The notes: a model not told the origin generated them from the letters alone. A DNA stretch of 64,000 bases from Aliiroseovarius subalbicans (GCF_022678625.1 NZ_JALBYQ010000001.1:1480439-1544438), one strand, 5' to 3'. Positions 1 through 11,480 are shown, numbered from the stretch's first letter. A program made the numbers and translations.

Positions 1-528
1 GCCATCGTCATCCGCGACGATCACATCCCCGGGATTGATCAGTGCGTCGGCGCAGACCACCGGCACGTTCACACTGCCCAGCGTTTCCTTGATCGTGCCC
101 TGCGCGAACACCGCCTTGGACCAGACCGGGAATTCCATCTCGGTCAGGTCGCGCAGATCGCGCACGCCCGCGTCGATGATCAACCCGCGACAGCCCCGCG
201 CCTGCGCCGAGGTCGCCAGAAGGTCGCCGAAATACCCTGCATTCGACGGGCTGGTCGTGCCCAACGCCAGGATATCCCCGGCCCGAAGCTGTTCGATCGC
301 CACGTGGATCATCCAGTTGTCACAAGGCGGCGCCAGGATCGTCACCGCCGATCCGGCCACCCGCGCGCCCGGATAGATCGGGCGCAGGTAGTCAGCGAGC
401 AGCCCGCGGCGCCCCTGTGCCTCGTGCACCGTCGCCACACCCAGCGCGGCCAACCCGTCGATCACCGCAGGATCGGCACGCGTGATATTCTGGACGACAA
501 GCCCCGTGGTTCCCGGCTGCACGCTCAT
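1..528 (-). CDS. galC: 4-carboxy-4-hydroxy-2-oxoadipate aldolase (GalC/LigK, RraA fold), C-terminus off window
   Basis: Class II aldolase-like enzyme that cleaves 4-carboxy-4-hydroxy-2-oxoadipate to pyruvate and oxaloacetate, the last step of protocatechuate 4,5-cleavage and gallate degradation. The minus-strand frame stays open from an ATG at 528 to the window edge, giving 176 residues of an expected ~230. It contains RraA-type segments such as [19 protein letters not shown] and [11 protein letters not shown], the last carrying the Asp-Arg region of the metal/substrate site. Its start overlaps the galB stop by 4 nt (ATGA), so the two are probably translationally coupled. The RraA fold covers several activities; the aldolase call rests on the galB/lig context. 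Confidence 0.85.
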   Translation of the reverse strand, partial: MSVQPGTTGLVVQNITRADPAVIDGLAALGVATVHEAQGRRGLLADYLRPIYPGARVAGSAVTILAPPCDNWMIHVAIEQLRAGDILALGTTSPSNAGYFGDLLATSAQARGCRGLIIDAGVRDLRDLTEMEFPVWSKAVFAQGTIKETLGSVNVPVVCADALINPGDVIVADDDG

Positions 529-1268
529 GCCAGCTCATCCACTGTCTGCGGAAAGATCATTTCGAACCCTTCCGCGTATTCCGCCTTGCGTCCGCCCGCC
601 ATTCCGCCCGAGTTTCGGCGGAAGTGGTTGCCGCGGTTCTCGGCCACATTGGTATAGAAATCCCACAGGTGCTCTTGCCCCTGCATGCATTCGATCGCCG
701 CACGCTTCTTGTCCCAAACCGATGTGATGTCGAGAAACACGTTGGGCTTCCACCCCATCTGCTCGGTCTGGTGCGGCTCGAACAGATACATCTGCGGCGC
801 GCCCAATACCTTTTGCCCCGGATTGTGGCCCCAGGCCTGCGCGATCATCCGACATTCCAGCGCGAAGGTCGTCGTGTTCATGTGGTCGGTGTTGTAAGGG
901 TCCCAGCGGCTGTGGCTCATCATCCATTTCGGCTGCACCTCGCGGATGATATCGACCATCTGGTCCTGCGCGTCCCGGTCCAGTCGCAGCGGGTAATCCC
1001 CCAGATCCAGGAACCGGATATCGCGTACGCCCAGGGCATCCGCCGCCGCCTGCGCCTCGTCGCGCCGCGCGTCCTTCACGCGCTCCAGGGTCATGCCGTC
1101 CTGCTTCCACAGCTTGGCACTTTCGCCCCGCTCGCCATAGGACAGACAGGCCACGGTGACCTCGTATCCCAGTTCCTGATGCAGCGCGATGGCGCCGCCG
1201 CAGCGCCAGACGAAGTCGGCCGCATGGGCCGAGATGACAAGGGCGGTTTTCTTTTCAGACATGATCAA
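525..1268 (-). CDS. galB: 4-oxalomesaconate hydratase, LmbE/PIG-L family (GalB)
   Basis: Zinc-dependent LmbE/PIG-L-fold protein of 247 aa. In Pseudomonas putida gallate catabolism GalB of this family hydrates 4-oxalomesaconate to 4-carboxy-4-hydroxy-2-oxoadipate. Visible motifs are the N-terminal metal-binding SAHAADF (family pattern AHPDD-like), [10 protein letters not shown] near residue 130 and a C-terminal aromatic-rich tail. A second ATG two codons inside the ORF (MIMSEK) could be the true start. It is transcribed divergently from the LysR gene and is followed by galC with a 4-nt overlap. A generic deacetylase is the alternative reading, but the lig context makes GalB much more likely. 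Confidence 0.85.
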   Translation of the reverse strand: MIMSEKKTALVISAHAADFVWRCGGAIALHQELGYEVTVACLSYGERGESAKLWKQDGMTLERVKDARRDEAQAAADALGVRDIRFLDLGDYPLRLDRDAQDQMVDIIREVQPKWMMSHSRWDPYNTDHMNTTTFALECRMIAQAWGHNPGQKVLGAPQMYLFEPHQTEQMGWKPNVFLDITSVWDKKRAAIECMQGQEHLWDFYTNVAENRGNHFRRNSGGMAGGRKAEYAEGFEMIFPQTVDELA

Positions 1269-1335
1269 GCCTCCGGTTCTGTGGCATCTTGATACGCCAG
1301 CGACGGGGGCAAGGCCATTTCATTCCACGGAAAAC

Positions 1336-1356
1336 GGTATAAGTTCTGTCTATACC
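1336..1356. promoter_or_regulatory. Inverted repeat between galB and LysR gene, likely LysR operator
   Basis: GGTATA-N9-TATACC, a perfect dyad with 6-bp arms, sits in the 128-bp divergent intergenic region, 41 bp upstream of the LysR ATG. LysR regulators bind dyads of this size (T-N11-A type), so this is the natural operator for autoregulation and for control of galBC. Binding itself is inferred. Confidence 0.6.
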
Positions 1357-1396
1357 CTCATTTCCGAAAGCACCCCAAACCCCTTATGGTAACAAC

Positions 1397-2626
1397 ATGG
1401 ACATAGCTTTCCCGAATATCCGCCACCTGCGCGCCTTTCGCGAGGTCGTGCGTCTGCACGGGATCAGCGCGGCGGCCGAGGCGGTTCACCTCAGCCAACC
1501 CGCCGTCACCCAGGCCATTGCCGGGCTTGAGGCGCGGTTGGACACACCCCTGTTCGACCGTCGCCCCGAAGGCATGTTCCCCACCGAGGAGGGCGCGCTG
1601 TTCGCCGCCCGCGTGACGGTGATGTTCGACCTTCTGGACCAAGGCGCGATTGACGCAGTGCGCCAGGCCGGGCGGCGCGACGACCAAACCGGCGCGCGCG
1701 CCGATGAGACCTTTCCCCAACGGGTTACCGCAGCGCAATTGCGCGCGCTGGTGGCGATCGGGGACCACGGCAGTTTCAGCCTGGCGGCGCGGGCCACCGG
1801 GGTGTCGCAACCTTCGATTCACCGCGCCGGGCGGGACCTGGAAAAGCTCGCTGGCATCGCGCTGTTTGCTCCCGACCGCAAAGGGGTCGACTTGACCCCC
1901 GCCGCCGAGCTCTTTGCTCGCGCGGTCAAACTGGCGGCCAGCGAATTGCGCCAGGGCTTTTCCGAGCTTTCTGCCCGCCGCGGTCGCGACAGCACCACGA
2001 TCACGGTCGGCTCACTGCCGCTGTCGCGGTCCTCGATCCTGCCACGCGCGATCCACGGTCTGCTGGCAGGTCACGCCGGGGTGCAGCTACGCAACGTGGA
2101 TGGTCCCTATGACGAGCTGTTGAAGGGGCTGCGCCATGGGGATCTGGATCTTCTGATCGGCGCGCTGCGCGACCCGGTGCCAACCGATGACGTGGCGCAG
2201 GAACCGCTGTTCGACGACCCGCTGGCGCTGTTCGTGGGGCCGTCGCATCCGCTGGCCGAACGCCGGGGGATCCGCCTTCAAGACACGCTTGATTTCCCCT
2301 GGATCGCCCCACCGGCCACCACGCCCGCCGGATCCTATCTGTATCGCACCCTGAAGATCGACGCGTTGCCGCAAACCCCGGTGCGGATCGTATCGTCGTC
2401 TATGGTCATGGTGCGCGGGCTGTTGATGCAAGGGGATTACGTCACCATCCTGTCGCAACACCAGACCGCGTTGGAGCAGGCCCAAGGGGTTATGGTGGCC
2501 CTGCCGATCACCCTGCCCGACAGCGCCCGCCCAATCGGCCTGACCACGCGCAAAGGCTGGACCCCGACCCCGACGCAGGCGCGATTCCTCGCCCTGATCC
2601 GCGCGGCCGCCCAAGAGGGGTTATAG
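1397..2626 (+). CDS. LysR-type regulator with two N-terminal winged-HTH domains
   Basis: 409-aa transcription factor, about 100 aa longer than an ordinary LysR protein. Residues ~8-66 form a first LysR wHTH (HLRAFREVV, SAAAEAVHLSQPAVTQAI, LEARLDTPLFDR). Residues ~110-168 form a second, independent wHTH (QLRALVAIGDHGSFSLAA, TGVSQPSIHRAGRDLEK). From ~200 on there is a substrate-binding effector domain (TITVGSLPL). It lies between galBC and the ligABC operon, divergent from galB, so it probably controls both arms of protocatechuate meta-cleavage in response to a pathway intermediate. The duplicated DNA-binding domain is unusual. The inducer cannot be told from sequence. Confidence 0.9.
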   Translation: MDIAFPNIRHLRAFREVVRLHGISAAAEAVHLSQPAVTQAIAGLEARLDTPLFDRRPEGMFPTEEGALFAARVTVMFDLLDQGAIDAVRQAGRRDDQTGARADETFPQRVTAAQLRALVAIGDHGSFSLAARATGVSQPSIHRAGRDLEKLAGIALFAPDRKGVDLTPAAELFARAVKLAASELRQGFSELSARRGRDSTTITVGSLPLSRSSILPRAIHGLLAGHAGVQLRNVDGPYDELLKGLRHGDLDLLIGALRDPVPTDDVAQEPLFDDPLALFVGPSHPLAERRGIRLQDTLDFPWIAPPATTPAGSYLYRTLKIDALPQTPVRIVSSSMVMVRGLLMQGDYVTILSQHQTALEQAQGVMVALPITLPDSARPIGLTTRKGWTPTPTQARFLALIRAAAQEGL

Positions 2627-2692
2627 CCAAAATGAATGATAAGGCTTGGCAATGAATTTCAGGATGTCCCTTCGATCCGGTAAGGTGGGCGC

Positions 2693-3570
2693 ATGACCAA
2701 ATCGCACACACCCATCGGCCTGATCGGCTTTGGCGAGGCCGCTGCGGCCTTCGTATCAGGCTGGCGTCACGACGCTCCAACACTGGCGCTCAGCGCCTTT
2801 GACATCAAGACAACAGACCCGACGCAGGCCGCCGCCAAGCAGGCAGAATACGCCTCCGCCGGCGTGACAGGACTGTCGCGGCCAGAGTTTGACTGCACCG
2901 CGATCCTGTCCTTGGTCACTGCCGACCAAGCCCATCAGGCCGCCTGCGCTGCTGCAGAAACCCTTCACCCCGGCACGCTGTTTCTAGACGGCAATTCCTG
3001 TGCCCCCGACACGAAACGCGCCAGTTCGGCGGTGATTGAAGCCGCTGGGGGACGGTATGTCGACCTGGCGATCATGGCGCCGGTGCACCCGGCCTTGAAC
3101 AAGGTGCCGCTGCTCCTGTCGGGTGCCAATGCCCCGGATTCCCTGCCCCTGCTGGCTGAACTGGGCATGAGCGGCCGTGTGCTGGCCGGCGACGTCGGAC
3201 GCGCCAGCGCGATCAAGATGGTGCGCTCGGTCATGATCAAGGGGCTTGAGGCGCTGTCGCTGGAATGCCTGCTGGCCGCGCGCAAGGCGGGGGTTGAGGA
3301 TGAGGTCATCGCCTCGCTTGACGCCAGCTTTCCCGGATGGGACTGGGCCACACGCGCCGGGTACAGTTTTGAACGCGCAACCACCCACGGGTTGCGCCGC
3401 GCCGCCGAAATGCGCGAAGCGGCCAAGACACTGACTGACCTGGGGTTGAACAATGGGATGAGCCGGGCCACGGTCACCTGGCAACAGGAGATGGGCGATC
3501 TGGCGCTGACGCTGGATGGCGATTTCGCCACACGGGCCGACGCGATCCTGGCAGCATTGGAGGGCAACAC

Positions 3571-3574
<4 letters not shown>
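2693..3574 (+). CDS. NAD(P)-binding DUF1932 dehydrogenase in the lig operon
   Basis: 293-aa protein with an N-terminal Rossmann motif (IGLIGFGEAAAAFVSGW) of the 6-phosphogluconate/3-hydroxyisobutyrate dehydrogenase type. A central FLDGNSCAPDTK stretch precedes a C-terminal all-helical domain of DUF1932 type (residues ~190-265, with SIKMVRSVMIKGLEA-like helix). Its stop overlaps the ligA start by 4 nt (ATGA), so it is co-translated with the dioxygenase. It should be a cytosolic oxidoreductase acting on a 2-hydroxyacid or a pathway intermediate. No standard step of the 4,5-cleavage pathway needs a second dehydrogenase besides LigC, so its substrate is unknown. Confidence 0.85.
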
Positions 3575-4814
<1,240 letters not shown>

Positions 4815-4823
4815 GAGAACATC

Positions 4824-5771
4824 ATGCGGATCTGTGTGGCCGGCGCCTATGGCGCCTTTGGCATGAAGCATCTGGACGCGCTGGCAAACATCGACGGGGT
4901 GCAGGTGACCTCGGTGATGGGGCCGACGAAGGCCAAGATCGAAGCCTTTGCCGCCGAACGCGGTATTCCCCACGCGGGAACGACGCTGGAGGAGTGCATC
5001 GCGCGCGACGATGTGGATGCGGTGATCCTGTCCACCCCCACCGGCCTGCACGCCGAACAGACGATTGCCTGTTTGGACGCGGGCAAACATGTGTTGGTCG
5101 AAATTCCGATGGCCGACAATCTGGCTGACAGCCAGGCCATCGTCGCCAAGCAAAAGGAAACCGGGCTGGTCGCGATGGCCGGTCAGGTGCGCCGCTTCAA
5201 CCCATCGCACCAATGGATCCACAACAAGATCGAAGCAGGCGAGCTAAAGCTGCAACAACTAGATGTGCAAACCTATTTCTTTCGCCGCACCAACACCAAT
5301 GCCAAGGGTGAGCCGCGCAGCTGGACCGACCATCTGCTGTGGCATCACGCCTGTCACACGGTCGATCTGTTCCAGTATCAGACCGGTGAAACTTGCTCGG
5401 AGGCATTCGGCCTGCAAGGTCCGGCGCACCCCGATCTGGGCATCGCGATGGACATGTCGATTGGCATGAAAGTTCCGTCAGGAGCGATCTGCACCCTGTC
5501 TCTGAGCTTCAACAACGACGGCCCTCTGGGCACGTTCTTTCGCTATATCTGTGACAACGGCACCTACCTGGCACGCTATGACGACCTGTTTGACGGCAAT
5601 GAAAACCAGATCGATCTGTCGGATGTGGCCGTATCAAACAACGGCATCGAGCTGATCGACCGCGAGTTCATCTCTGCCATTCAGGACGGCCGCCAGCCCA
5701 ACGGCGCCGTGGCCGATGTGCTGGGCGCGATGGAAACGCTGGACCGGATCGAGAAATCGTTTCAAAGCTGA
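4824..5771 (+). CDS. ligC: 4-carboxy-2-hydroxymuconate-6-semialdehyde dehydrogenase (Gfo/Idh/MocA)
   Basis: 315-aa NADP-dependent dehydrogenase that oxidises the ring-cleavage hemiacetal to 2-pyrone-4,6-dicarboxylate. The N-terminal Rossmann region (CVAGAYGAFGMKHLDAL) and the Gfo/Idh/MocA segment STPTGLHAEQT with EIPMADN are visible. The C-terminal alpha/beta domain contains DHLLWHHACHTVDLFQ. A clear ribosome site (taggag) lies 7 nt before the ATG. It follows ligB by 9 nt. The next enzyme, PDC hydrolase LigI, is not in the window and may lie left of position 1. Confidence 0.92.
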   Translation: MRICVAGAYGAFGMKHLDALANIDGVQVTSVMGPTKAKIEAFAAERGIPHAGTTLEECIARDDVDAVILSTPTGLHAEQTIACLDAGKHVLVEIPMADNLADSQAIVAKQKETGLVAMAGQVRRFNPSHQWIHNKIEAGELKLQQLDVQTYFFRRTNTNAKGEPRSWTDHLLWHHACHTVDLFQYQTGETCSEAFGLQGPAHPDLGIAMDMSIGMKVPSGAICTLSLSFNNDGPLGTFFRYICDNGTYLARYDDLFDGNENQIDLSDVAVSNNGIELIDREFISAIQDGRQPNGAVADVLGAMETLDRIEKSFQS

Positions 5772-5782
5772 CCCACGCGGGA

Positions 5783-7042
5783 TCAGCGGATCAGGATGGC
5801 GCGGAAATCGTTCACGTTGGTTCCGGTCGGGCCGGGACTGAACAGATCGCCCAGCGCCTCGAAGGCTGAAAAGGCGTCATTTCCCGCCAGCAAAGCCGCC
5901 GGATCATGCCCCAGCGCGCGAAGGCGGGGGGCGCTTGTGCCGTCGACAAATGCGCCTGCGTTGTCTTCGGAGCCGTCGATGCCGTCGGTGTCTGCGGCCA
6001 GCGCCGTGAACCCAGCCTGACCCTCGCAGGTCAGGGCAAGCGACAGCAAAAACTCGGTATTACGCCCGCCGCGCCCCTGGCCGCGCAGGGTCACGGTGGT
6101 TTCGCCGCCAGACAGGATCACCACGGGGCGGGGGAAGGGCCGGTCGCGCAACGCGACCTCACGTGTCATAGCGCCGTGCATTTTCGCCACCTCGCGCGCC
6201 TCGCCTTCGATTGCATCAGACAGGATCACTGCCGGCACGCCTTCGGCCTGCGCGAGGCTTGCGGCGGCCTCAAGCGACTTGGCGGCCGAGGCAATGACGT
6301 GGACCGTGTTCCCGTCAAAAGCCGCATCCATTGGATCCGGCGCGGCGTGGCGTTCGATATGGGCAGCGATGGCAGGCGGCAGGTCGATGGCGTGGGCCTT
6401 GATCGCCGCCAGCGCCTCGGCCTGCCCGGTCGCATCCGGCACGGTCGGGCCAGAAGCCACCTGCGCCGGGTCATCCCCCGGCACATCGGACACGATCAGG
6501 CTGACCATGCGCGCGGGATGGGCAGCGGCGGCCAGGCGCCCGCCTTTTACCCCTGAGAAATGCTTGCGGATTGCGTTCATCGCGGAAATCGGCGCGCCCG
6601 AAGCCAGAAGTGCACGGTTCAACGCCTGTTCATCCTCCAGCGAAAACCCGTCTGGCGGGCTGGGCAAAAGCGCCGAGCCACCACCGCAAATCAGCGCGAC
6701 CACCAGGTCGTCGGGGCCAAGCCCTTCGACCGCTTCGAACAAAGCTTGGGTGGCGACCAGACCCGCGCGGTCGGGCACCGGGTGGGCGGCCTCAAGCACC
6801 CGGATGTACCGGGTTGCGGCGCCATAGCCATAGCGCGTGACCACCACGCCTTCGACAGGGTCGCCCCAAAGGTCCTCGAACGCCGCACCCATCTGCGCCG
6901 CGCCCTTGCCGGCCCCGACCACGATCGTGCGCCCCTTGGGCCGGGCGGGCAGAACCGACGCCATCGCCGCCTTGGGGTCGGCGGCTTGAACGGCGGTGTG
7001 AAACAGGCGGGTTAGAAAGCTTTGGTCATCCGGGTCAATCAT
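5783..7042 (-). CDS. Glycerate 2-kinase / MOFRL-family protein
   Basis: 419-aa member of the GckA/TtuD family, which phosphorylates glycerate to 2-phosphoglycerate (older annotations call it hydroxypyruvate reductase). The N-terminal DUF4147 domain shows [16 protein letters not shown] and [12 protein letters not shown]. The C-terminal MOFRL domain shows [20 protein letters not shown] and [18 protein letters not shown]. It converges on ligC with an 11-bp gap. Pathway role (serine cycle, tartrate or glyoxylate carbon) cannot be fixed here because no neighbour belongs to those routes. Confidence 0.88.
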   Translation of the reverse strand: MIDPDDQSFLTRLFHTAVQAADPKAAMASVLPARPKGRTIVVGAGKGAAQMGAAFEDLWGDPVEGVVVTRYGYGAATRYIRVLEAAHPVPDRAGLVATQALFEAVEGLGPDDLVVALICGGGSALLPSPPDGFSLEDEQALNRALLASGAPISAMNAIRKHFSGVKGGRLAAAAHPARMVSLIVSDVPGDDPAQVASGPTVPDATGQAEALAAIKAHAIDLPPAIAAHIERHAAPDPMDAAFDGNTVHVIASAAKSLEAAASLAQAEGVPAVILSDAIEGEAREVAKMHGAMTREVALRDRPFPRPVVILSGGETTVTLRGQGRGGRNTEFLLSLALTCEGQAGFTALAADTDGIDGSEDNAGAFVDGTSAPRLRALGHDPAALLAGNDAFSAFEALGDLFSPGPTGTNVNDFRAILIR

Positions 7043-7164
7043 GCCCGCACTTTATCGGTTTGGCTGGCACCATCAAGCTATCCGCGACACTAGGGCATTT
7101 GCGCAAGTCCCGCCGGCAGCGTAAGGCAAGGGCAGCGCCCCTATTTCATGCGGGGTTGCAACAC

Positions 7165-7180
7165 ATGCAATTTTTTGCAT
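7165..7180. promoter_or_regulatory. Perfect palindrome upstream of RND efflux genes
   Basis: ATGCAA-TTTT-TTGCAT lies 38 bp before the adaptor-protein ATG, in the position of a core promoter or operator. Efflux operons are often repressed by a TetR-type protein, but no regulator gene is adjacent, so the cognate factor is unknown. Confidence 0.4.
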
Positions 7181-7217
7181 ATAACTGGCAACCGCGACCG
7201 GATTCTGGAGACCTGCA

Positions 7218-8246
7218 ATGAAACGACCCCTTTTGACTGCGCTGTTCGCCGCGCTCTTGCCGCTTGGCGCTATTGCCGAGAGTGAGCACGAGATTCACAC
7301 TGTCACCGTGACCGAATGGAAAGCCGTGTTCGGCAAAATCGAGACACGCGACATGGTTCCGGCCCGGTCGCGCCTGGGTGGCACGCTGGTGTCCGTCGAT
7401 GTGGCCGAAGGGGACCGGATCGAGCAAGGCCAGCAGATCGGCAGCGTCACGGACCAGAAGCTGACCCTGCAGCTGAACGCGATGGACGCGCAGCTGGCCG
7501 GTCTGGCTGCTCAGCTGGAAAACGCCCAGACCGAGTTGAAGCGCGGTGAAGACCTGGTGCAGCGCGGCGTGACCACGGTGCAGCGCCTGGACGGGTTGCG
7601 TACGCAGGTCGACGTGTTGACCAACCAGATCGAAGCGACTCGCGCGCAACGCAGCGTGATCGTGCAGCAGGCCGCCGAAGGCGCGGTGCTGGCGCCGCTG
7701 ACGGGCGTCGTGCTGGACGTGCCGGTGACGGCAGGTGCTGTGGTGATGCCAGGCGAAGCGATCGCGGTTATCGGCGGCGGTGGCTTTTTCCTGCGCCTGG
7801 CGGTTCCGGAACGTCATGCTGGTTTCCTGAAAGAGGGCGCCGAGATCCTGATTGGCGGCGCAGATGGCGACACGCCTGAAATCGGCACTCTGGCCAAGAT
7901 TTATCCCAGCATTGAAAACGGTCGCGTCATCGCCGATGTCGAAGTGCCTGACCTGTCGATGGAATTCGTCAACGCCCGCGTGCTGGTGCGTCTGCCGGTG
8001 GGGGAAACAACCGCGATCATGGTGCATGACGTAGCGGTCAACACCCGCATGGGGCTGGATTTCGTGGCCATCAAACGCGCTGACGGAACGGTCAGCGAAC
8101 GCGCCGTGGTGCTGGGTCAAACCCACCAGATTGACGGCGACACGCTTGTTGAGATCGTGTCGGGCCTGAACGCGGGCGACGTGATCGTGCAGGATTACAC
8201 CGCCCCGGCCCACGCCGGTGGCACAGATCAAGGCGAGGGTCACTGA
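7218..8246 (+). CDS. RND efflux periplasmic adaptor (membrane fusion protein)
   Basis: 342-aa HlyD/AcrA-type adaptor that bridges an inner-membrane RND pump to the outer-membrane channel. It has a signal peptide (KRPLLTALFAALLPLGAIA). A split biotinyl/lipoyl domain (GGTLVSVDVAEGDRIEQGQ and APLTGVVLDVPVTAGAVV) flanks a helical hairpin rich in Gln and Leu (residues ~85-150), and beta-barrel segments follow. It lies one base upstream of the permease start, so it is translationally coupled. Substrate unknown. No outer-membrane factor gene is adjacent. Confidence 0.9.
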   Translation: MKRPLLTALFAALLPLGAIAESEHEIHTVTVTEWKAVFGKIETRDMVPARSRLGGTLVSVDVAEGDRIEQGQQIGSVTDQKLTLQLNAMDAQLAGLAAQLENAQTELKRGEDLVQRGVTTVQRLDGLRTQVDVLTNQIEATRAQRSVIVQQAAEGAVLAPLTGVVLDVPVTAGAVVMPGEAIAVIGGGGFFLRLAVPERHAGFLKEGAEILIGGADGDTPEIGTLAKIYPSIENGRVIADVEVPDLSMEFVNARVLVRLPVGETTAIMVHDVAVNTRMGLDFVAIKRADGTVSERAVVLGQTHQIDGDTLVEIVSGLNAGDVIVQDYTAPAHAGGTDQGEGH

Positions 8247-8247
8247 C

Positions 8248-11200
8248 ATGTCCGACAAGTCAACAGAAGACACGTCGCTGGGCATCGCCGGGGGGCTGAC
8301 CAAGGCCTTCATCCAATCGGCACTGACCCCCCTTATGATCCTGGCGGCCCTTGCCATGGGGCTTGTCGCTCTCATCTCGCTTCCGCGCGAGGAAGAGCCG
8401 CAGATTTCCGTGCCGCTGGTGGACATCCACATCCAGGCCCCCGGCCTGAAGGCCGAAGATGCCGTGAAGCTGGTGACCGAGCCGATGGAAACCATCGTGC
8501 AGGGCATGAACGGGGTCGAGCATGTCTATTCCTCGACCCGCGACGACTACTCCATGGTCACCGCGCGCTTCCTGGTCGGCACCTCGTCCGACGCGGCCAT
8601 CCTGCGCACGCACGAAAAGATCCGCGCCAACATGGACCGGATTCCTGTGGGGATTGGTGAGCCTTTGATCGTCGGGCGTGGCATCGACGATGTTGCCATC
8701 GTGGCCCTGACCCTGACGCCGCAACCCGGCACCGAAGGGCTGAGCGCCAATGACCTGACGCGCATCGCGCGTGAGCTTCAGGTCGAGGTGTCGAAAATCG
8801 CCGACGTTGGTCTGACCTATATGGTCGGCGAAAGCCCCGAGGCGATCCGCATTGCCCCCGACCCCGAGCGTCTGGCGCTATATGGCGTTACGCTGCAACA
8901 GCTGGCGGGCAAGGTGATGGGCGCAAACCGTGCGTTCTCTACCGGACTGATCCGCGATGGCGGTGAACAGATCGCTCTGGTTGCTGGCGAAAGCCTGACC
9001 GCGCCCAGCGAAGTTGCGAACCTGCTGCTGACCGCCCGCGACGGGCGCGCTGTTTACGTGCGCGACGTGGCGGATGTGTCTTACGTGCCCGACACCTCGG
9101 ACAAGATCGTGTCGAACGTGACCCGCGATGCGGATGGCAACATCCACCGCACCCCTGCGGTAACGCTGGCCATTGCCAAACGCGCGGGCGCCAACGCGGT
9201 ATTCGTCGCCGAGCAGATCCTGCACAAGGTTGACGCGCTAAAAGGCGGGTTGATCCCCGACAGCGTCGCGGTCGAAATCACCCGCGACTATGGCGAAACG
9301 GCGGACGAAAAAGCCAACGAGCTTCTGTTCCACCTGGGCCTGGCCACCGTGTCGATCGTGGCGCTGGTCCTGTTCGCAATCGGCTGGCGCGAAAGCATCG
9401 TGGTGGCTGTGGTCATTCCGGTCACCATCCTGATGACGCTGTTTGCCAGCTGGATCATGGGCTACACCCTGAACCGGGTGTCGCTGTTCGCGCTGATCTT
9501 CTCGATCGGGATCCTGGTGGATGACGCCATCGTCGTGATCGAAAACATCGACCGCCACTGGTCGATGAAGGACAAGGCCAGCCGCCTGACCAAGGCGATC
9601 CGCGCGGTGGTCGAGGTGGGCAATCCCACCATCGTCGCCACCCTGACCGTGGTCGCGGCGCTGCTTCCGATGCTGTTCGTGTCGGGGCTGATGGGTCCCT
9701 ACATGTCGCCCATTCCCGCCAATGCCTCGGCGGCGATGATCATCAGCTTCTTCGTTGCGGTCATCATCACCCCCTGGCTGATGCTGAAGATCGCAGGCCG
9801 GGCGCCGGTGCATGACCATTCGGGCGACGGCAACCATGGCGGCTGGCTGGGTAAATCCTATGCCGCGGTGGCCCGTCCGATCCTGAAGACCAAGGCGCGC
9901 AGCCTGGTGTTCCTGTTGGTGACGGTGGTGCTGTCCTTCGGCTCAATGGCCGCGTTCTATACCAAGGACGTGACGGTCAAGCTGCTGCCGTTCGACAACA
10001 AATCCGAACTGTCGGTGGTGATCGACCTGCCCGAGGGCGCGTCGGTCGAAGACACCGACGCGGTGGCGCAGGCGGTGGCGGCCAGCGTGCTGGAACTGCC
10101 CGAGGTGATCTCGGTCCAGACCCATGCGGGTGCTGCCTCGCCGTTCAACTTCAACGGACTGGTGCGGCATTATTATCTGCGCAAGGAGCCGCAACTGGGC
10201 GACGTGCAGATCAACCTGACCGCCAAGCATCACCGCGAACGCGCCAGCCACGACATCGCGCTGGAAATCCGCGACCGGATCGCACAGATCGACGTGCCCC
10301 CCGGCACCTCCATGAAAACGGTCGAACCGCCCCCCGGCCCGCCGGTCATCGCGACCCTCTTGGCCGAGGTCTATGGCCCCGACGCCGAAACCCGGCGCGC
10401 GGCGGCCACCAAGATCCGCGCGGCCTTCGATGCGGTGCCCTTTGTGGTCGACAGCGACGACAGCTTCGGCGTGCAACCGCGCCGGTTGCGCGCGACGATC
10501 TCCTCGGATCAGTTGGAGTTCCACGGCGTGCAGGAAAGCGACGTGTTTGACACGATGGCAATCCTGAACGGCGGGTCCACCGTGGGCTACTCGCACCGGG
10601 GTGGCGGCCGCTATCCGATCCCGATCGTGGTCGAACGCGACCGCGCCGACCGGGTGATGGACGAACGGTTCCTGTCCACGCCGATCCCGGCCAACACCCT
10701 GCCCGGCGCGCGCGGTGTCGTCGAACTGGGCGACGTGATCGAGATCCACGAAGAGCGCGCCAGCTTCCCGGTGTTCCGCCACAACGGCCGCGCGGCCGAA
10801 ATGGTCATGGCCGAAATGGCCGGCAGCTATGAGGCGCCGCTTTACGGCATGCTTGCCGTGGCCGAGGAGTTGGACAAGATGGAGTGGGAAGAGGGCACCA
10901 AACCTATCATCGCCCTCAATGGCCAGCCCGAGGATGAAAGCGTCGTTACGCTCTTGTGGGACGGCGAATGGGAGGTGACCTGGATCACCTTCCGCGACAT
11001 GGGCGCGGCCTTCGGCGTGGCACTTCTGGGTATCTACATCCTGGTGGTGGCGCAGTTCGGATCGTTCAAGCTGCCGCTGGTGATCCTCACGCCGATCCCG
11101 CTGACCTTCCTGGGCATCATCTTCGGCCATTGGCTCTACGCCGCGCCATTTTCCGCGACCTCGATGATCGGCTTCATCGCGCTGGCCGGGATCATCGTGC

Positions 11201-11460
11201 GAAACTCGATCCTGCTTGTCGATTTCATCCGCAACGAAGGCTCGCCCGACCAGCCGCTGGTGGAAACCCTGATCGCGGCCGGGTCGATCCGGTTCAAGCC
11301 GATCCTGCTGACGGCAGTCGCGGCGATGATCGGCGCGGTGGTGATCCTGGCCGACCCGATCTTCCAGGGTCTCGCCATTTCGCTTCTGTTCGGGCTGCTC
11401 AGCTCCACCCTTCTGACGGTGCTGGTGATCCCCGCGATCTACCGCGTGTTTCGCACCTGA
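8248..11460 (+). CDS. RND (AcrB/MexF-type) efflux permease
   Basis: Proton-driven inner-membrane exporter of 1070 aa. The ATG at 8248 follows the adaptor stop directly; the longer in-frame start at 8218 lies inside the adaptor and is rejected. There is one N-terminal membrane helix, then a large periplasmic loop, a TM block around VSIVALVLFAIGW to GILVDDAIVVIENIDRHW (the TM4 Asp-Asp proton relay) and VVAALLPMLFVSG. A second periplasmic loop and a second TM block (IYILVVAQFGSFKLPLVIL, FIALAGIIVRNSILLVDF) follow. The architecture and length are standard for the family. Confidence 0.93.
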   Translation: MSDKSTEDTSLGIAGGLTKAFIQSALTPLMILAALAMGLVALISLPREEEPQISVPLVDIHIQAPGLKAEDAVKLVTEPMETIVQGMNGVEHVYSSTRDDYSMVTARFLVGTSSDAAILRTHEKIRANMDRIPVGIGEPLIVGRGIDDVAIVALTLTPQPGTEGLSANDLTRIARELQVEVSKIADVGLTYMVGESPEAIRIAPDPERLALYGVTLQQLAGKVMGANRAFSTGLIRDGGEQIALVAGESLTAPSEVANLLLTARDGRAVYVRDVADVSYVPDTSDKIVSNVTRDADGNIHRTPAVTLAIAKRAGANAVFVAEQILHKVDALKGGLIPDSVAVEITRDYGETADEKANELLFHLGLATVSIVALVLFAIGWRESIVVAVVIPVTILMTLFASWIMGYTLNRVSLFALIFSIGILVDDAIVVIENIDRHWSMKDKASRLTKAIRAVVEVGNPTIVATLTVVAALLPMLFVSGLMGPYMSPIPANASAAMIISFFVAVIITPWLMLKIAGRAPVHDHSGDGNHGGWLGKSYAAVARPILKTKARSLVFLLVTVVLSFGSMAAFYTKDVTVKLLPFDNKSELSVVIDLPEGASVEDTDAVAQAVAASVLELPEVISVQTHAGAASPFNFNGLVRHYYLRKEPQLGDVQINLTAKHHRERASHDIALEIRDRIAQIDVPPGTSMKTVEPPPGPPVIATLLAEVYGPDAETRRAAATKIRAAFDAVPFVVDSDDSFGVQPRRLRATISSDQLEFHGVQESDVFDTMAILNGGSTVGYSHRGGGRYPIPIVVERDRADRVMDERFLSTPIPANTLPGARGVVELGDVIEIHEERASFPVFRHNGRAAEMVMAEMAGSYEAPLYGMLAVAEELDKMEWEEGTKPIIALNGQPEDESVVTLLWDGEWEVTWITFRDMGAAFGVALLGIYILVVAQFGSFKLPLVILTPIPLTFLGIIFGHWLYAAPFSATSMIGFIALAGIIVRNSILLVDFIRNEGSPDQPLVETLIAAGSIRFKPILLTAVAAMIGAVVILADPIFQGLAISLLFGLLSSTLLTVLVIPAIYRVFRT

Positions 11461-11480
11461 TCAGGACGGGAACAGACTGA

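Noticed and set aside
9943..11130. 395-codon minus-strand frame opposite the RND permease
   Set aside because: His/Arg/Gly-rich antisense shadow of a high-GC gene; the plus-strand frame has all RND motifs.
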